The notes under the pieces were generated by a model, which worked only from the letters and a program-made list of their open reading frames with translations, did not search any database and was not told the origin of the DNA. The position numbers and the translations under genes are program-made. From contig NZ_JAHZIA010000014.1 in the NCBI RefSeq assembly GCF_019420015.1, forward strand, positions 1-5,025: 5,025 bases of DNA. The letters are read 5' to 3'. Of this stretch, positions 1 to 5,025 are shown piece after piece. Position 1 is the first letter of the stretch. Each line of letters starts with the position of its first letter. This DNA comes from Anaerofustis sp. (GTDB taxonomy: Bacteria; Bacillota; Clostridia; Eubacteriales; Anaerofustaceae).

Positions 1-440
1 GCAGAATGGCGGAAAAGGATGTAAAGCTTGCTTTAGGAACCGACGGTCCTGCAAGCAACAACTGTCTTGATATGTTCAGGGAAATGTTCCTTATGACTGC
101 TTTGCAGAAAATCGCCAACAAGGATGCGGCTGCGTTTCCTGCTGATAAGGTGCTTTTTGCGGCAACATCAGGCTCGGCAAAGGCAATGGGACTTGATGAC
201 TGCGTTTCAATCTCAGAGGGAATGCAGGCGGATCTGATTGTAATAGATCTTAATCAGCCTAATATGCAGCCTTTGAATAATATTGGCAAAAACATTGTAT
301 ACAGCGGTTCAAAGCAGAATGTAAAGCTAACTATGTGCGCAGGCAAGATCCTATATGAGGACGGTAAATTCAATATCGGCGAAGAGGCTGAAAGAATTTA
401 TGCAAAGGCAAATGAGATTATCACAGAGTATTCAAAATAG
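1..440 (+). CDS. mtaD: 5'-methylthioadenosine/S-adenosylhomocysteine deaminase-like amidohydrolase, C-terminal part (5' end outside window)
   Basis: About 145 residues are visible, the C-terminal third of a metal-dependent amidohydrolase that is usually about 430 residues long. The fragment opens with the motif GTDGPASNN (bases 36-62). In this family the Asp of GTDG (bases 42-44) is a metal ligand at the end of the TIM barrel. Further on, GMQADLIVIDL and the ending CAGKILYEDGKF are the strands that fold back into the family's small beta-sandwich domain. Enzymes of this type deaminate S-adenosylhomocysteine and methylthioadenosine to inosyl products in the cytoplasm, as part of methyl-cycle salvage. 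The ATG at base 6 is not the start: an in-frame Arg codon precedes it and the catalytic barrel would be missing. The stop is TAG at 438-440, followed by a terminator. The amidohydrolase call is firm. The exact substrate is inferred from the GTDGPASNN context, and another member of the chlorohydrolase/guanine-deaminase group remains possible. Confidence 0.8.
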   Translation, partial: RMAEKDVKLALGTDGPASNNCLDMFREMFLMTALQKIANKDAAAFPADKVLFAATSGSAKAMGLDDCVSISEGMQADLIVIDLNQPNMQPLNNIGKNIVYSGSKQNVKLTMCAGKILYEDGKFNIGEEAERIYAKANEIITEYSK

Positions 441-454
441 AAGAAAATAAAAAC

Positions 455-497
455 AAATGCACAACCCGAAACATAAATTCGGATTGTGCATTTTTTT
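455..497. terminator. Rho-independent terminator, probably bidirectional
   Basis: A 16-bp stem (455-470 with 478-493) surrounds a 7-base loop and runs into a T tract ending at 497, 15 bases after the deaminase stop codon. There is one mismatch, C465 opposite A483, which becomes a G-U pair in the minus-strand transcript. On the minus strand the stem is followed by a T-rich run (complement of 441-453). It can therefore also act as a backup terminator for the protease gene arriving from the other side. Confidence 0.88.
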
Positions 498-541
498 ATA
501 ATTCTATATTGGTTATTTTGTGCAATCGACGGAATCCGAAA

Positions 542-572
542 AAGGGACACTTTTTTGTGTGAAGTGTTCCTT
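542..572 (-). terminator. Hairpin after the protease gene, probable terminator
   Basis: The 11-bp arms 542-552 and 562-572 pair around a 9-base loop, with one mismatch that reads A-C on the minus strand and G-U on the plus strand. On the minus strand the stem begins 25 bases past the protease stop and leads into five T residues (complement of 539-543), two of which are inside the stem. The T tract is short, so this may be a weak terminator backed up by the stronger hairpin at 455-497. Confidence 0.55.
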
Positions 573-597
573 AGCGGCGCACCCTCAAGACTGCAAT

Positions 598-3501
598 TTA
601 TAATTGTACCGGGGTAATAAGCTCAATCTTTACATTGTGATAAGGATCAAGTCCCCAATTACAAAAAGCATAATAGCGTACATCCGTGCCAATGTCTGCC
701 AGTGTTACTAACTCATCATAGCTTAATATCTGAATGTTTTTGATACCATAGCCCTGCGTCGTAAATGCCGGGTTCTTTCCTGATTGAACCCATGTCTCAG
801 CAGCGTCATTTGCTTTTCCGGCAAGGCCAAGAACATCTGAACCTACTGCTGCATTTTCATCTGAGTAATAAGTAAATCGAATCAATGCTCCGTCAATGTC
901 TTTGCCTAATTGCTGCGGTGTAAATGTGACGTTGTCCCATTGCTCTATTACATCATCATAAAGTGTAGTAACATTTACAGGAATAATAAGTTCAATCATT
1001 GTATCTTTGTCGCTGGCAAGTCCCCAATCCTGAAATACAAAGCATTCCACATTATCACCAATGCCAATGTAATCTACAAAGTCCCTATATGACAAAACAA
1101 GTGTCACTTCTTCATTTACACCTTTTGAAAGGAAGGCATATTCATTTTGTACCCATTTCCATGTATCTTTTTGTTTTCCTGATACTGCTAAAACTCTGTT
1201 GCATACATCTTTATTTGCAGTATAAGTTATCCGAATTTTTGCACCATCTATATTTTTGCCTAATTGTTCAGGTGTGAATTCTGTTAAATTAATCTTCCCA
1301 TTAAAAATAACATTTGCCTTTTCATCTAACACAGGTGATAAAACTTCTATTTTTATATGAGATAATCCCCAATCCTGGAAATTAAAAAATGCAAGCTCAT
1401 CTCCTATTCCCACATATTTAACAAAATCATTATAATTAAAAACTAATATTGTTTCCTTATTCTTTCCTTTTGAATAAATTGAGTTTTCACCGTATACCCA
1501 TTTGCCAACACTTTTTTCGCTTCCTGAAATCCCAAATATTCGCCAATTGACCGATTGGTCAGAAGTAAAAGTTATGCGAATTTTGGAATTATCAATACTT
1601 TTCCCTAATTCAAAAGGAAAACATCTAACAAAACTACAATAACCAATATCACCATCAAAAACTGTTGAAGATGATATTTCTTCTGCCGGAGTCAAAAGTT
1701 CTATTTTTAAATTTGTTCCTTTGATTTTCCAGTTTCTTAATTCAAAATAATCAATATCTCCTTCAAAACCTAAATAGTCTATAAAATCTTCATAAGTAAA
1801 GGTAACTGTAACTTCTCGTTCAGATCCTCCTGAATCCAGTCCTGATTTACCGTATTGTATCGTTTTATCTTTTCCATGACATAAAAAACCTAATACCTGT
1901 TCTTTTTCATTTGTATTTAAATAATATGTAAAACGAATTTTAGAGCCGTTAATATTTTTTCCTAATTCATATGGTGAAAGACACATATCATACGCCAGTT
2001 GATCGTTATACACTTCTGTAACGTTCTCTTCAACTTTTGGAGTAATAAGCTCAATCTTTATATTAGTATTTTTCTTAAGTCCCCAATCTCTGAATATTAT
2101 GGCATGTAAATCATAATTATCAAGGTCTGCATAGCTTATCAGCTCATCATATGATATTTCTACTACAGATTCTACACCATATCCATCTGAGAGAAGTGAT
2201 ATATGATCACTTGATTCCAGCCATTTCGCATTGAGCTCAGATCTTGCTGCAATGCCAACAGCACGTTCTCCTTTTTCGCAATCAGAAATATAGGTGATCC
2301 TTAGCTTTGAACCTTCAATTGATTTTCCAAGTTCATATATGTTAATCTCATTAAATTCACAAGGTCCTTCATACACCACAGGATATTCACTTGTTTTCTC
2401 TGTCATATCTGTTTTTGCAGTAATGTAACCGTCTTCAACTCTCAAAACCGGAGGATTTCCATTTGATGCTGCAATATAGCTTTTCACCTTTATACTCGTT
2501 CCGGCAGATATAGTTTTTACTGTTGTCTTCAATTCTGTATCACTATAGACATTAATGCTCTTTAAAGCTTTAACTTCATATGGATTACTTTCATAATGCT
2601 GAACGGCATCTGACATTACATATCCCCAACCGCTGCTTACATCTGATCTTTCAAATAAATCGTATGATATATATCCGTAACCATATTTATTATAATAACT
2701 GCCTTTAACTCCCCAATTTCCATAATCGCCCCATGAATTGATAAGCTTGAATGCCTTTTTGTTATCATCATATCCGATTAAACAAATAGCATGTCTGCCC
2801 CTGCTTGTGCCTTCAACTTTATCATAAATCGGGTTGCTTGCATCTAGATCATCAAAATCACCATAGACAGGAATTGATATTACCACAGGATTTCCGTCAG
2901 CAAGCTCTGCCTTTACAGCGTCAGCACCTTTTACCGTATAATACGAGGAAATTTTAAAATTTGACGCTCTCTCATTTTGATATGTATTAGGCTGTGTTAA
3001 ATAATCGTTTTGATTATATGGCATATCATAAAGTGAACAAATACCTTTTTCTTTTATTGTTCTCATAGCCACTAAAATATTTGAACCTTTATCCACACCG
3101 CCGTTAATTTGATTATATAAATATGCAGGACTAAATTCGGTTTTTGTACTCCACCCATTGGTAACCCAAGAATGTTCTTGATTTTCCTGATATGATTTTG
3201 CAGCATAAGCTACTGCCCATGCTGTACAGCTTCCTTGCTGTCCCTGATTTCCCGGAGAAGGCATTTTTGACTCCAAGTCTACAGAACGTGGCAAGCTATC
3301 ATTAGCCGCTTTCGGTGAATTCTTAGCAATTTGCAAGGACTCTAATACGCTTTCATCATCCGGGATGCATCCCAATGCATATTGCTCTGCTTCTTCAGCT
3401 TTAACTTGATATGAATTACTGAATCCTACTATGGTTACAGTAAACAATGCAAGCAGTGATGATAAAATTGCTTTTTTCACACTTATGCACTTTAATTTCA
3501 T
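598..3501 (-). CDS. Secreted papain-family (C1) cysteine protease with SH3-like segment and five tandem C-terminal modules
   Basis: A 967-residue exported protein. Residues 1-35 form a signal peptide: a basic start, a hydrophobic core at about 11-26, and likely cleavage after VKA35. A short propeptide covers about 36-69. The catalytic domain (about 70-298) contains NQGQQGSCTAW, giving oxyanion Gln86 and nucleophile Cys92, then GRHAICLIGYDD with His237, and NSWGDYGNWG with Asn255. The papain triad is complete, so activity is expected. The partner Cys three residues before the nucleophile in papain is Gln89 here. Residues about 306-366 look like a bacterial SH3-type domain. Residues about 376-964 are five related modules of 110-120 residues, each with ELGK/QLGK, a KIRITY-type strand, a late Trp (mostly WGL) and a KIEL-type ending. 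These resemble carbohydrate-binding beta-sandwiches, which is inference. No LPXTG, dockerin, SLH or transmembrane anchor is present, so the protein is either released or held through its modules. The ATG start is fixed by the signal peptide and the AAGGGGG ribosome site 9 bases upstream. The gene is convergent with the deaminase gene and divergent from the dehydrogenase gene. Substrate unknown. Confidence 0.92.
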   Translation of the reverse strand: MKLKCISVKKAILSSLLALFTVTIVGFSNSYQVKAEEAEQYALGCIPDDESVLESLQIAKNSPKAANDSLPRSVDLESKMPSPGNQGQQGSCTAWAVAYAAKSYQENQEHSWVTNGWSTKTEFSPAYLYNQINGGVDKGSNILVAMRTIKEKGICSLYDMPYNQNDYLTQPNTYQNERASNFKISSYYTVKGADAVKAELADGNPVVISIPVYGDFDDLDASNPIYDKVEGTSRGRHAICLIGYDDNKKAFKLINSWGDYGNWGVKGSYYNKYGYGYISYDLFERSDVSSGWGYVMSDAVQHYESNPYEVKALKSINVYSDTELKTTVKTISAGTSIKVKSYIAASNGNPPVLRVEDGYITAKTDMTEKTSEYPVVYEGPCEFNEINIYELGKSIEGSKLRITYISDCEKGERAVGIAARSELNAKWLESSDHISLLSDGYGVESVVEISYDELISYADLDNYDLHAIIFRDWGLKKNTNIKIELITPKVEENVTEVYNDQLAYDMCLSPYELGKNINGSKIRFTYYLNTNEKEQVLGFLCHGKDKTIQYGKSGLDSGGSEREVTVTFTYEDFIDYLGFEGDIDYFELRNWKIKGTNLKIELLTPAEEISSSTVFDGDIGYCSFVRCFPFELGKSIDNSKIRITFTSDQSVNWRIFGISGSEKSVGKWVYGENSIYSKGKNKETILVFNYNDFVKYVGIGDELAFFNFQDWGLSHIKIEVLSPVLDEKANVIFNGKINLTEFTPEQLGKNIDGAKIRITYTANKDVCNRVLAVSGKQKDTWKWVQNEYAFLSKGVNEEVTLVLSYRDFVDYIGIGDNVECFVFQDWGLASDKDTMIELIIPVNVTTLYDDVIEQWDNVTFTPQQLGKDIDGALIRFTYYSDENAAVGSDVLGLAGKANDAAETWVQSGKNPAFTTQGYGIKNIQILSYDELVTLADIGTDVRYYAFCNWGLDPYHNVKIELITPVQL
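610..2376 (-). repeat. Five tandem protein-level modules of the protease (R1-R5)
   Basis: Units in protein order: R1 residues 376-488 (bases 2376-2038), R2 496-605 (2016-1687), R3 613-723 (1665-1333), R4 730-841 (1314-979), R5 846-964 (966-610). Short variable linkers of 4-7 residues separate them. Shared positions are ELGK or QLGK near residue 15 of each unit, an I-G/N-S/A-K/L-I/L-R-I/F-T-Y/F strand, a central K/T-W-V/L motif (absent from R2), S/T/N-Y-x-D/E-F/L in the second half, a Trp in D/N-W-G-L (NWKI in R2), and a terminal I-E-L/V-I/L-x-P. The layout of alternating hydrophobic strands with exposed Trp fits a beta-sandwich binding module, but no named family could be assigned by eye. The DNA copies are clearly diverged. 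Confidence 0.85.
2403..2586 (-). other. SH3-like segment between catalytic domain and repeats
   Basis: Residues about 306-366 of the protease read as a compact beta-rich unit: INVYSD, then KTISAGTSIKVKSYI, then PPVLRVEDGYITAK. The order of an opening strand with VYSD, a turn-rich AGTSIKV strand and a closing GYITA strand resembles bacterial SH3-type domains, which often bind cell-wall peptides or serve as spacers in secreted hydrolases. The assignment rests on pattern only, and a divergent linker domain is the alternative. Confidence 0.45.
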
Positions 3502-3510
3502 TATTATTTT

Positions 3511-3517
3511 CCCCCTT
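3511..3517 (-). promoter_or_regulatory. Ribosome binding site of the protease gene
   Basis: On the minus strand AAGGGGG lies 9 bases before the ATG at 3501-3499. It supports this ATG as the start, in agreement with the signal peptide that begins right there. Confidence 0.8.
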
Positions 3518-3519
3518 AA

Positions 3520-3555
3520 ATTTTATATATAATTAATAATCCTGTAAACTGTTAA
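3520..3555 (-). promoter_or_regulatory. Weak candidate promoter for the protease gene
   Basis: On the minus strand TTAACA (3555-3550) is followed after 18 bases by TATATA (3531-3526). An overlapping register, TTTACA (3548-3543), 17 bases, TAAAAT (3525-3520), matches the consensus better but would start transcription inside the ribosome site. The first register gives a very short leader of about 17 bases. A more distant TATACT (3634-3629) with a poor -35 is an alternative that would give a leader of about 120 bases and put the palindrome at 3591-3600 downstream of the start point. Confidence 0.3.
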
Positions 3556-3590
3556 TTAGTGCAATATTTTTTAATCAAATTTTAAATATT

Positions 3591-3600
3591 CGATATATCG
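3591..3600. promoter_or_regulatory. Palindrome CGATATATCG, possible operator
   Basis: A perfect 10-bp inverted repeat with no loop, near the middle of the divergent spacer. No regulator family with this exact consensus comes to mind, and in AT-rich DNA short palindromes also arise by chance. The CG ends make it a little less trivial than a pure AT run. Confidence 0.25.
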
Positions 3601-3647
3601 CACAGTAATTTGTTGCTTTTAGTCAAATAGTATAAAGGCAATTTAAT

Positions 3648-3676
3648 TTAAAACAAAATGGTTATAACCGTATAAC
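3648..3676 (+). promoter_or_regulatory. Weak candidate promoter with embedded palindrome for the dehydrogenase gene
   Basis: TTAAAA (3648-3653) and TATAAC (3671-3676) are 17 bases apart and would give a leader of about 75-80 bases. The perfect palindrome GGTTATAACC (3660-3669) sits in the spacer directly before the -10, a typical place for a repressor site. The -35 match is poor, so an alternative sigma factor or a different start is possible. Other TATA-like hexamers at 3631-3636 and 3736-3741 lack a suitable partner. Confidence 0.25.
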
Positions 3677-3745
3677 TTTTACTAAGTTTTTTATTAATAA
3701 ATCATTGTTCCGATTCCTAGTTGTGTTTTAACGCATATTATATAT

Positions 3746-3752
3746 GGGAGGT
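3746..3752 (+). promoter_or_regulatory. Ribosome binding site that decides the dehydrogenase start
   Basis: GGGAGGT lies 2 bases before an in-frame ATG at 3754 and 8 bases before a second ATG at 3760. Only the latter has workable spacing, so translation is placed at 3760. Confidence 0.85.
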
Positions 3753-3759
3753 AATGCTA

Positions 3760-4659
3760 ATGAATCAAAATAACAAATACGGTTATATAACAGATTGCAA
3801 GGATGTTCCATTATCCTTTCCGCCTCAACATCAGAACAGACAGCCCGGATATGAATATTTAATGAATCCTCGTCCTATTTCTGAATGCGGAAGGCCTTGC
3901 CGGAAACTTGAAAACAAAGTATCGTTAATTACAGGCGGAGACAGCGGAATCGGCCGTTCCATTGCTTATGATTTTGTAAAAGAGGGCGCCGATGTTGTGA
4001 TCGTCTACTATGATGAGGAAAAGGATGCCTCAGAAACTGTCGAAAGAATAAAACAGCTTGGCGGCAAATGCTTGCTTATGAAAGGAGATTTAAAGAATCC
4101 CGAATTTGCAAAAAGCTGTGTAGATAAGACTATAGAGCGCTTCGGAAAACTGGATATCCTGGTAAATAATCATGCTGTGCAGTTCGTTCAGCGAAGCATT
4201 CTTGATATTTCCCACGAACAGTTGGAATTTACATTCAGAAATAACGTATTTTCATTTTTCTATCTTATTCAATATGCCCTTCCCTATATGAAAAAAGGTG
4301 GCTGTATTATCAATACCACTTCTGTTACTGCATATCAGGGAAATAAGGATTTAATTGATTACAGCTCTACTAAAGGCGCTATTGTAGCTTTAACTCGGTC
4401 ACTCTCTCTGTCCCTTGCAGAAAAAGGCATTCGTGTTAATGCAGTTGCGCCCGGTCCAATATGGACACCTCTGATCCCTTCATCATTTTCAGCGGAGGAA
4501 GTACGGACCTTTGGCACCAAGACCTCAAAGGTTCCAATGATGCGTGCCGGTCAGCCATGCGAAGTATCACCATGCTATGTTTTTCTTGCATCTGATGATT
4601 CAAGCTATATGACAGGACAGGTACTTCACCCGAATGGCGGTACTATAGTCGGTTCTTAA
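3760..4659 (+). CDS. Short-chain dehydrogenase/reductase of the YghA/YhdF/general-stress-protein-39 type
   Basis: A 299-residue cytoplasmic NAD(P)-dependent oxidoreductase. The N-terminal extension of about 50 residues with FPPQHQNRQPGYEYLMNP is characteristic of this SDR subgroup (E. coli YghA; B. subtilis YhdF, YhxC, YdaD). The Rossmann core has TGGDSGIG (58-65) for the cofactor, GDL at 109-111, and NNHA (136-139) in place of the usual NNAG. The catalytic residues are Asn161 or Asn162, Ser188, Tyr201 and Lys205 (YSSTK). After catalysis comes PGPIWTPL (231-238), and the protein ends with GGTIVGS. Length is normal and no key residue is missing. The physiological substrate is unknown for most of the group. 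Several Bacillus members are stress-induced, which is family knowledge rather than something visible here. The start at 3760 is chosen by ribosome-site spacing. The manganese catalase gene follows after 57 bp with no terminator, which suggests co-transcription. Confidence 0.93.
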   Translation: MNQNNKYGYITDCKDVPLSFPPQHQNRQPGYEYLMNPRPISECGRPCRKLENKVSLITGGDSGIGRSIAYDFVKEGADVVIVYYDEEKDASETVERIKQLGGKCLLMKGDLKNPEFAKSCVDKTIERFGKLDILVNNHAVQFVQRSILDISHEQLEFTFRNNVFSFFYLIQYALPYMKKGGCIINTTSVTAYQGNKDLIDYSSTKGAIVALTRSLSLSLAEKGIRVNAVAPGPIWTPLIPSSFSAEEVRTFGTKTSKVPMMRAGQPCEVSPCYVFLASDDSSYMTGQVLHPNGGTIVGS

Positions 4660-4703
4660 TCAGTATAAATCTTAAAAACATGAAAATAATACTCTTAAAG
4701 AAT

Positions 4704-4708
4704 GGAGG
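4704..4708 (+). promoter_or_regulatory. Ribosome binding site of the manganese catalase gene
   Basis: GGAGG with an 8-base spacer to the ATG at 4717. The 57-bp gap to the preceding stop holds no stem-loop and no convincing promoter, in line with read-through from the dehydrogenase gene. Confidence 0.85.
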
Positions 4709-4716
4709 TTATTTCT

Positions 4717-5025
4717 ATGTTTAAACACGAAAAATTGCTTTTTCATCCCGTAGCGGTAGAACGTCCTAATCCTCAGTATGCAGCATTAATGCAGGAACAG
4801 CTTGGCGGAGCAAACGGAGAACTGAAAGCCGCTATGCAGTATATGTCACAAAGCTTTAGGATCAAGGATCCCGAAATAAAAGACTTATTTCTTGATATTG
4901 CGGCTGAAGAGCTTGGACACATGGAAATGGTTGCACAAACAATTAACATGCTAAACGGTCATGATGTTGACGCAGAAGCTGTACCTGCAGGAGAAATTGA
5001 AACTCATGTATTGCTTGGTTTAAAC
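4717..5025 (+). CDS. Manganese catalase / CotJC-like ferritin-fold protein, N-terminal part (3' end outside window)
   Basis: The 103 visible codons are open to the window edge. The protein begins MFKHEKLLFHPVAVERPNPQ, then LGGANGELKAAMQYMSQSF and AAEELGHMEMVAQTI. This is the four-helix dimanganese catalase fold. Glu35 (in NGELKA) and the pair Glu65 and His68 (in EELGHME) match the first three metal ligands of the family; the other Glu and His ligands lie beyond the window. Manganese catalases break down hydrogen peroxide without heme. The related CotJC proteins sit in the spore coat, and in Clostridia the two are hard to separate from the N-terminus alone. Full members are roughly 190-290 residues, so a third to a half is seen. 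A strong GGAGG site and the family's usual N-terminus support the start. Its position behind a stress-type dehydrogenase fits a protective role against oxidants. Confidence 0.9.
   Translation, partial: MFKHEKLLFHPVAVERPNPQYAALMQEQLGGANGELKAAMQYMSQSFRIKDPEIKDLFLDIAAEELGHMEMVAQTINMLNGHDVDAEAVPAGEIETHVLLGLN

Larger units (their letters stand above)
3502..3759. other. Divergent AT-rich intergenic region
   Basis: A 258-bp spacer between the 5' ends of the protease gene and the dehydrogenase gene. It must hold the start signals for both. It contains two perfect 10-bp palindromes, CGATATATCG (3591-3600) and GGTTATAACC (3660-3669), several TATA-like hexamers, and no credible coding frame. No riboswitch-like fold or RNA gene was recognised. 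Confidence 0.7.

Noticed and set aside
6..8. ATG at base 6 as a true start of a short deaminase gene
   Set aside because: The frame is open upstream to the window edge and the motif GTDGPASNN belongs near the end of the catalytic barrel, so this Met is internal.
441..597. Small RNA or tRNA gene in the convergent gap
   Set aside because: The two hairpins are explained by terminators, and no tRNA-like cloverleaf or promoter is visible.
910..1277. Two overlapping plus-strand open frames (60 and 92 residues) inside the protease gene
   Set aside because: They lie antisense to a well-supported gene, have low-complexity hydrophobic or His/Leu-rich products, and have no ribosome site or recognisable domain.
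598..2376. Dockerin or other cellulosomal anchor in the protease tail
   Set aside because: Asp-rich bits such as GDIDYF were checked, but there is no paired 12-residue calcium-loop pattern, and the C-terminus ends directly after module R5.
610..2376. DNA-level tandem repeat or CRISPR-like array
   Set aside because: Similarity is at protein level over units of about 330 bases with diverged DNA. There are no short identical repeats with spacers.
3520..3548. TTTACA-17-TAAAAT as the protease promoter
   Set aside because: It has the best consensus match, but transcription would start at about 3513, within the ribosome site, so the mRNA would lack part of it.
3721..3759. Earlier starts for the dehydrogenase: TTG at 3721 and ATG at 3754
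   Set aside because: The TTG start would place the ribosome site inside the gene. The ATG at 3754 is only 2 bases from that site. The ATG at 3760 has 8-base spacing and gives the family's normal N-terminus.
4660..4716. Separate promoter or terminator between the dehydrogenase and catalase genes
   Set aside because: TATAAA near 4666 has no -35 partner and no stem-loop is present.

Overview
The window suggests a low-GC, SD-rich Firmicute of the class Clostridia, possibly Ruminococcaceae/Oscillospiraceae. The reasons are AT-rich intergenic DNA, strong GGAGG-type ribosome sites, a clostridial-type manganese catalase, and a large secreted papain-like protease with carbohydrate-binding-like modules. 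The family-level placement is inference.

Layout, left to right. Bases 1-440 (+) hold the C-terminal third of an amidohydrolase of the 5'-methylthioadenosine/S-adenosylhomocysteine deaminase type; its start lies outside the window. A 157-bp convergent gap (441-597) carries a good rho-independent terminator for that gene, usable in both directions, and a second hairpin that probably ends the next gene. Bases 598-3501 (-) encode a 967-residue secreted cysteine protease: signal peptide, short propeptide, papain-type catalytic domain with an intact Cys92-His237-Asn255 triad, an SH3-like segment, and five tandem modules of about 110 residues filling the C-terminal 60 percent. A 258-bp AT-rich divergent spacer follows (3502-3759), with two perfect 10-bp palindromes and only weak promoter candidates. 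On the + strand come a 299-residue short-chain dehydrogenase (3760-4659) of the YghA/YhdF general-stress type and, 57 bp later, a manganese catalase/CotJC-like protein (from 4717, running off the right end).

The last two genes probably form one transcription unit for stress or spore protection, since they are close, co-oriented and have no terminator between them. The protease gene stands alone with its own start signals and terminators. I see no physiological link between it and its neighbours. The most noteworthy content is the protease tail: its five repeats fall into an outer pair (1 and 5) and an inner trio (2-4), which suggests growth by internal duplication. Nothing resembling a mobile element, CRISPR array, phage gene, tRNA or rRNA was found.
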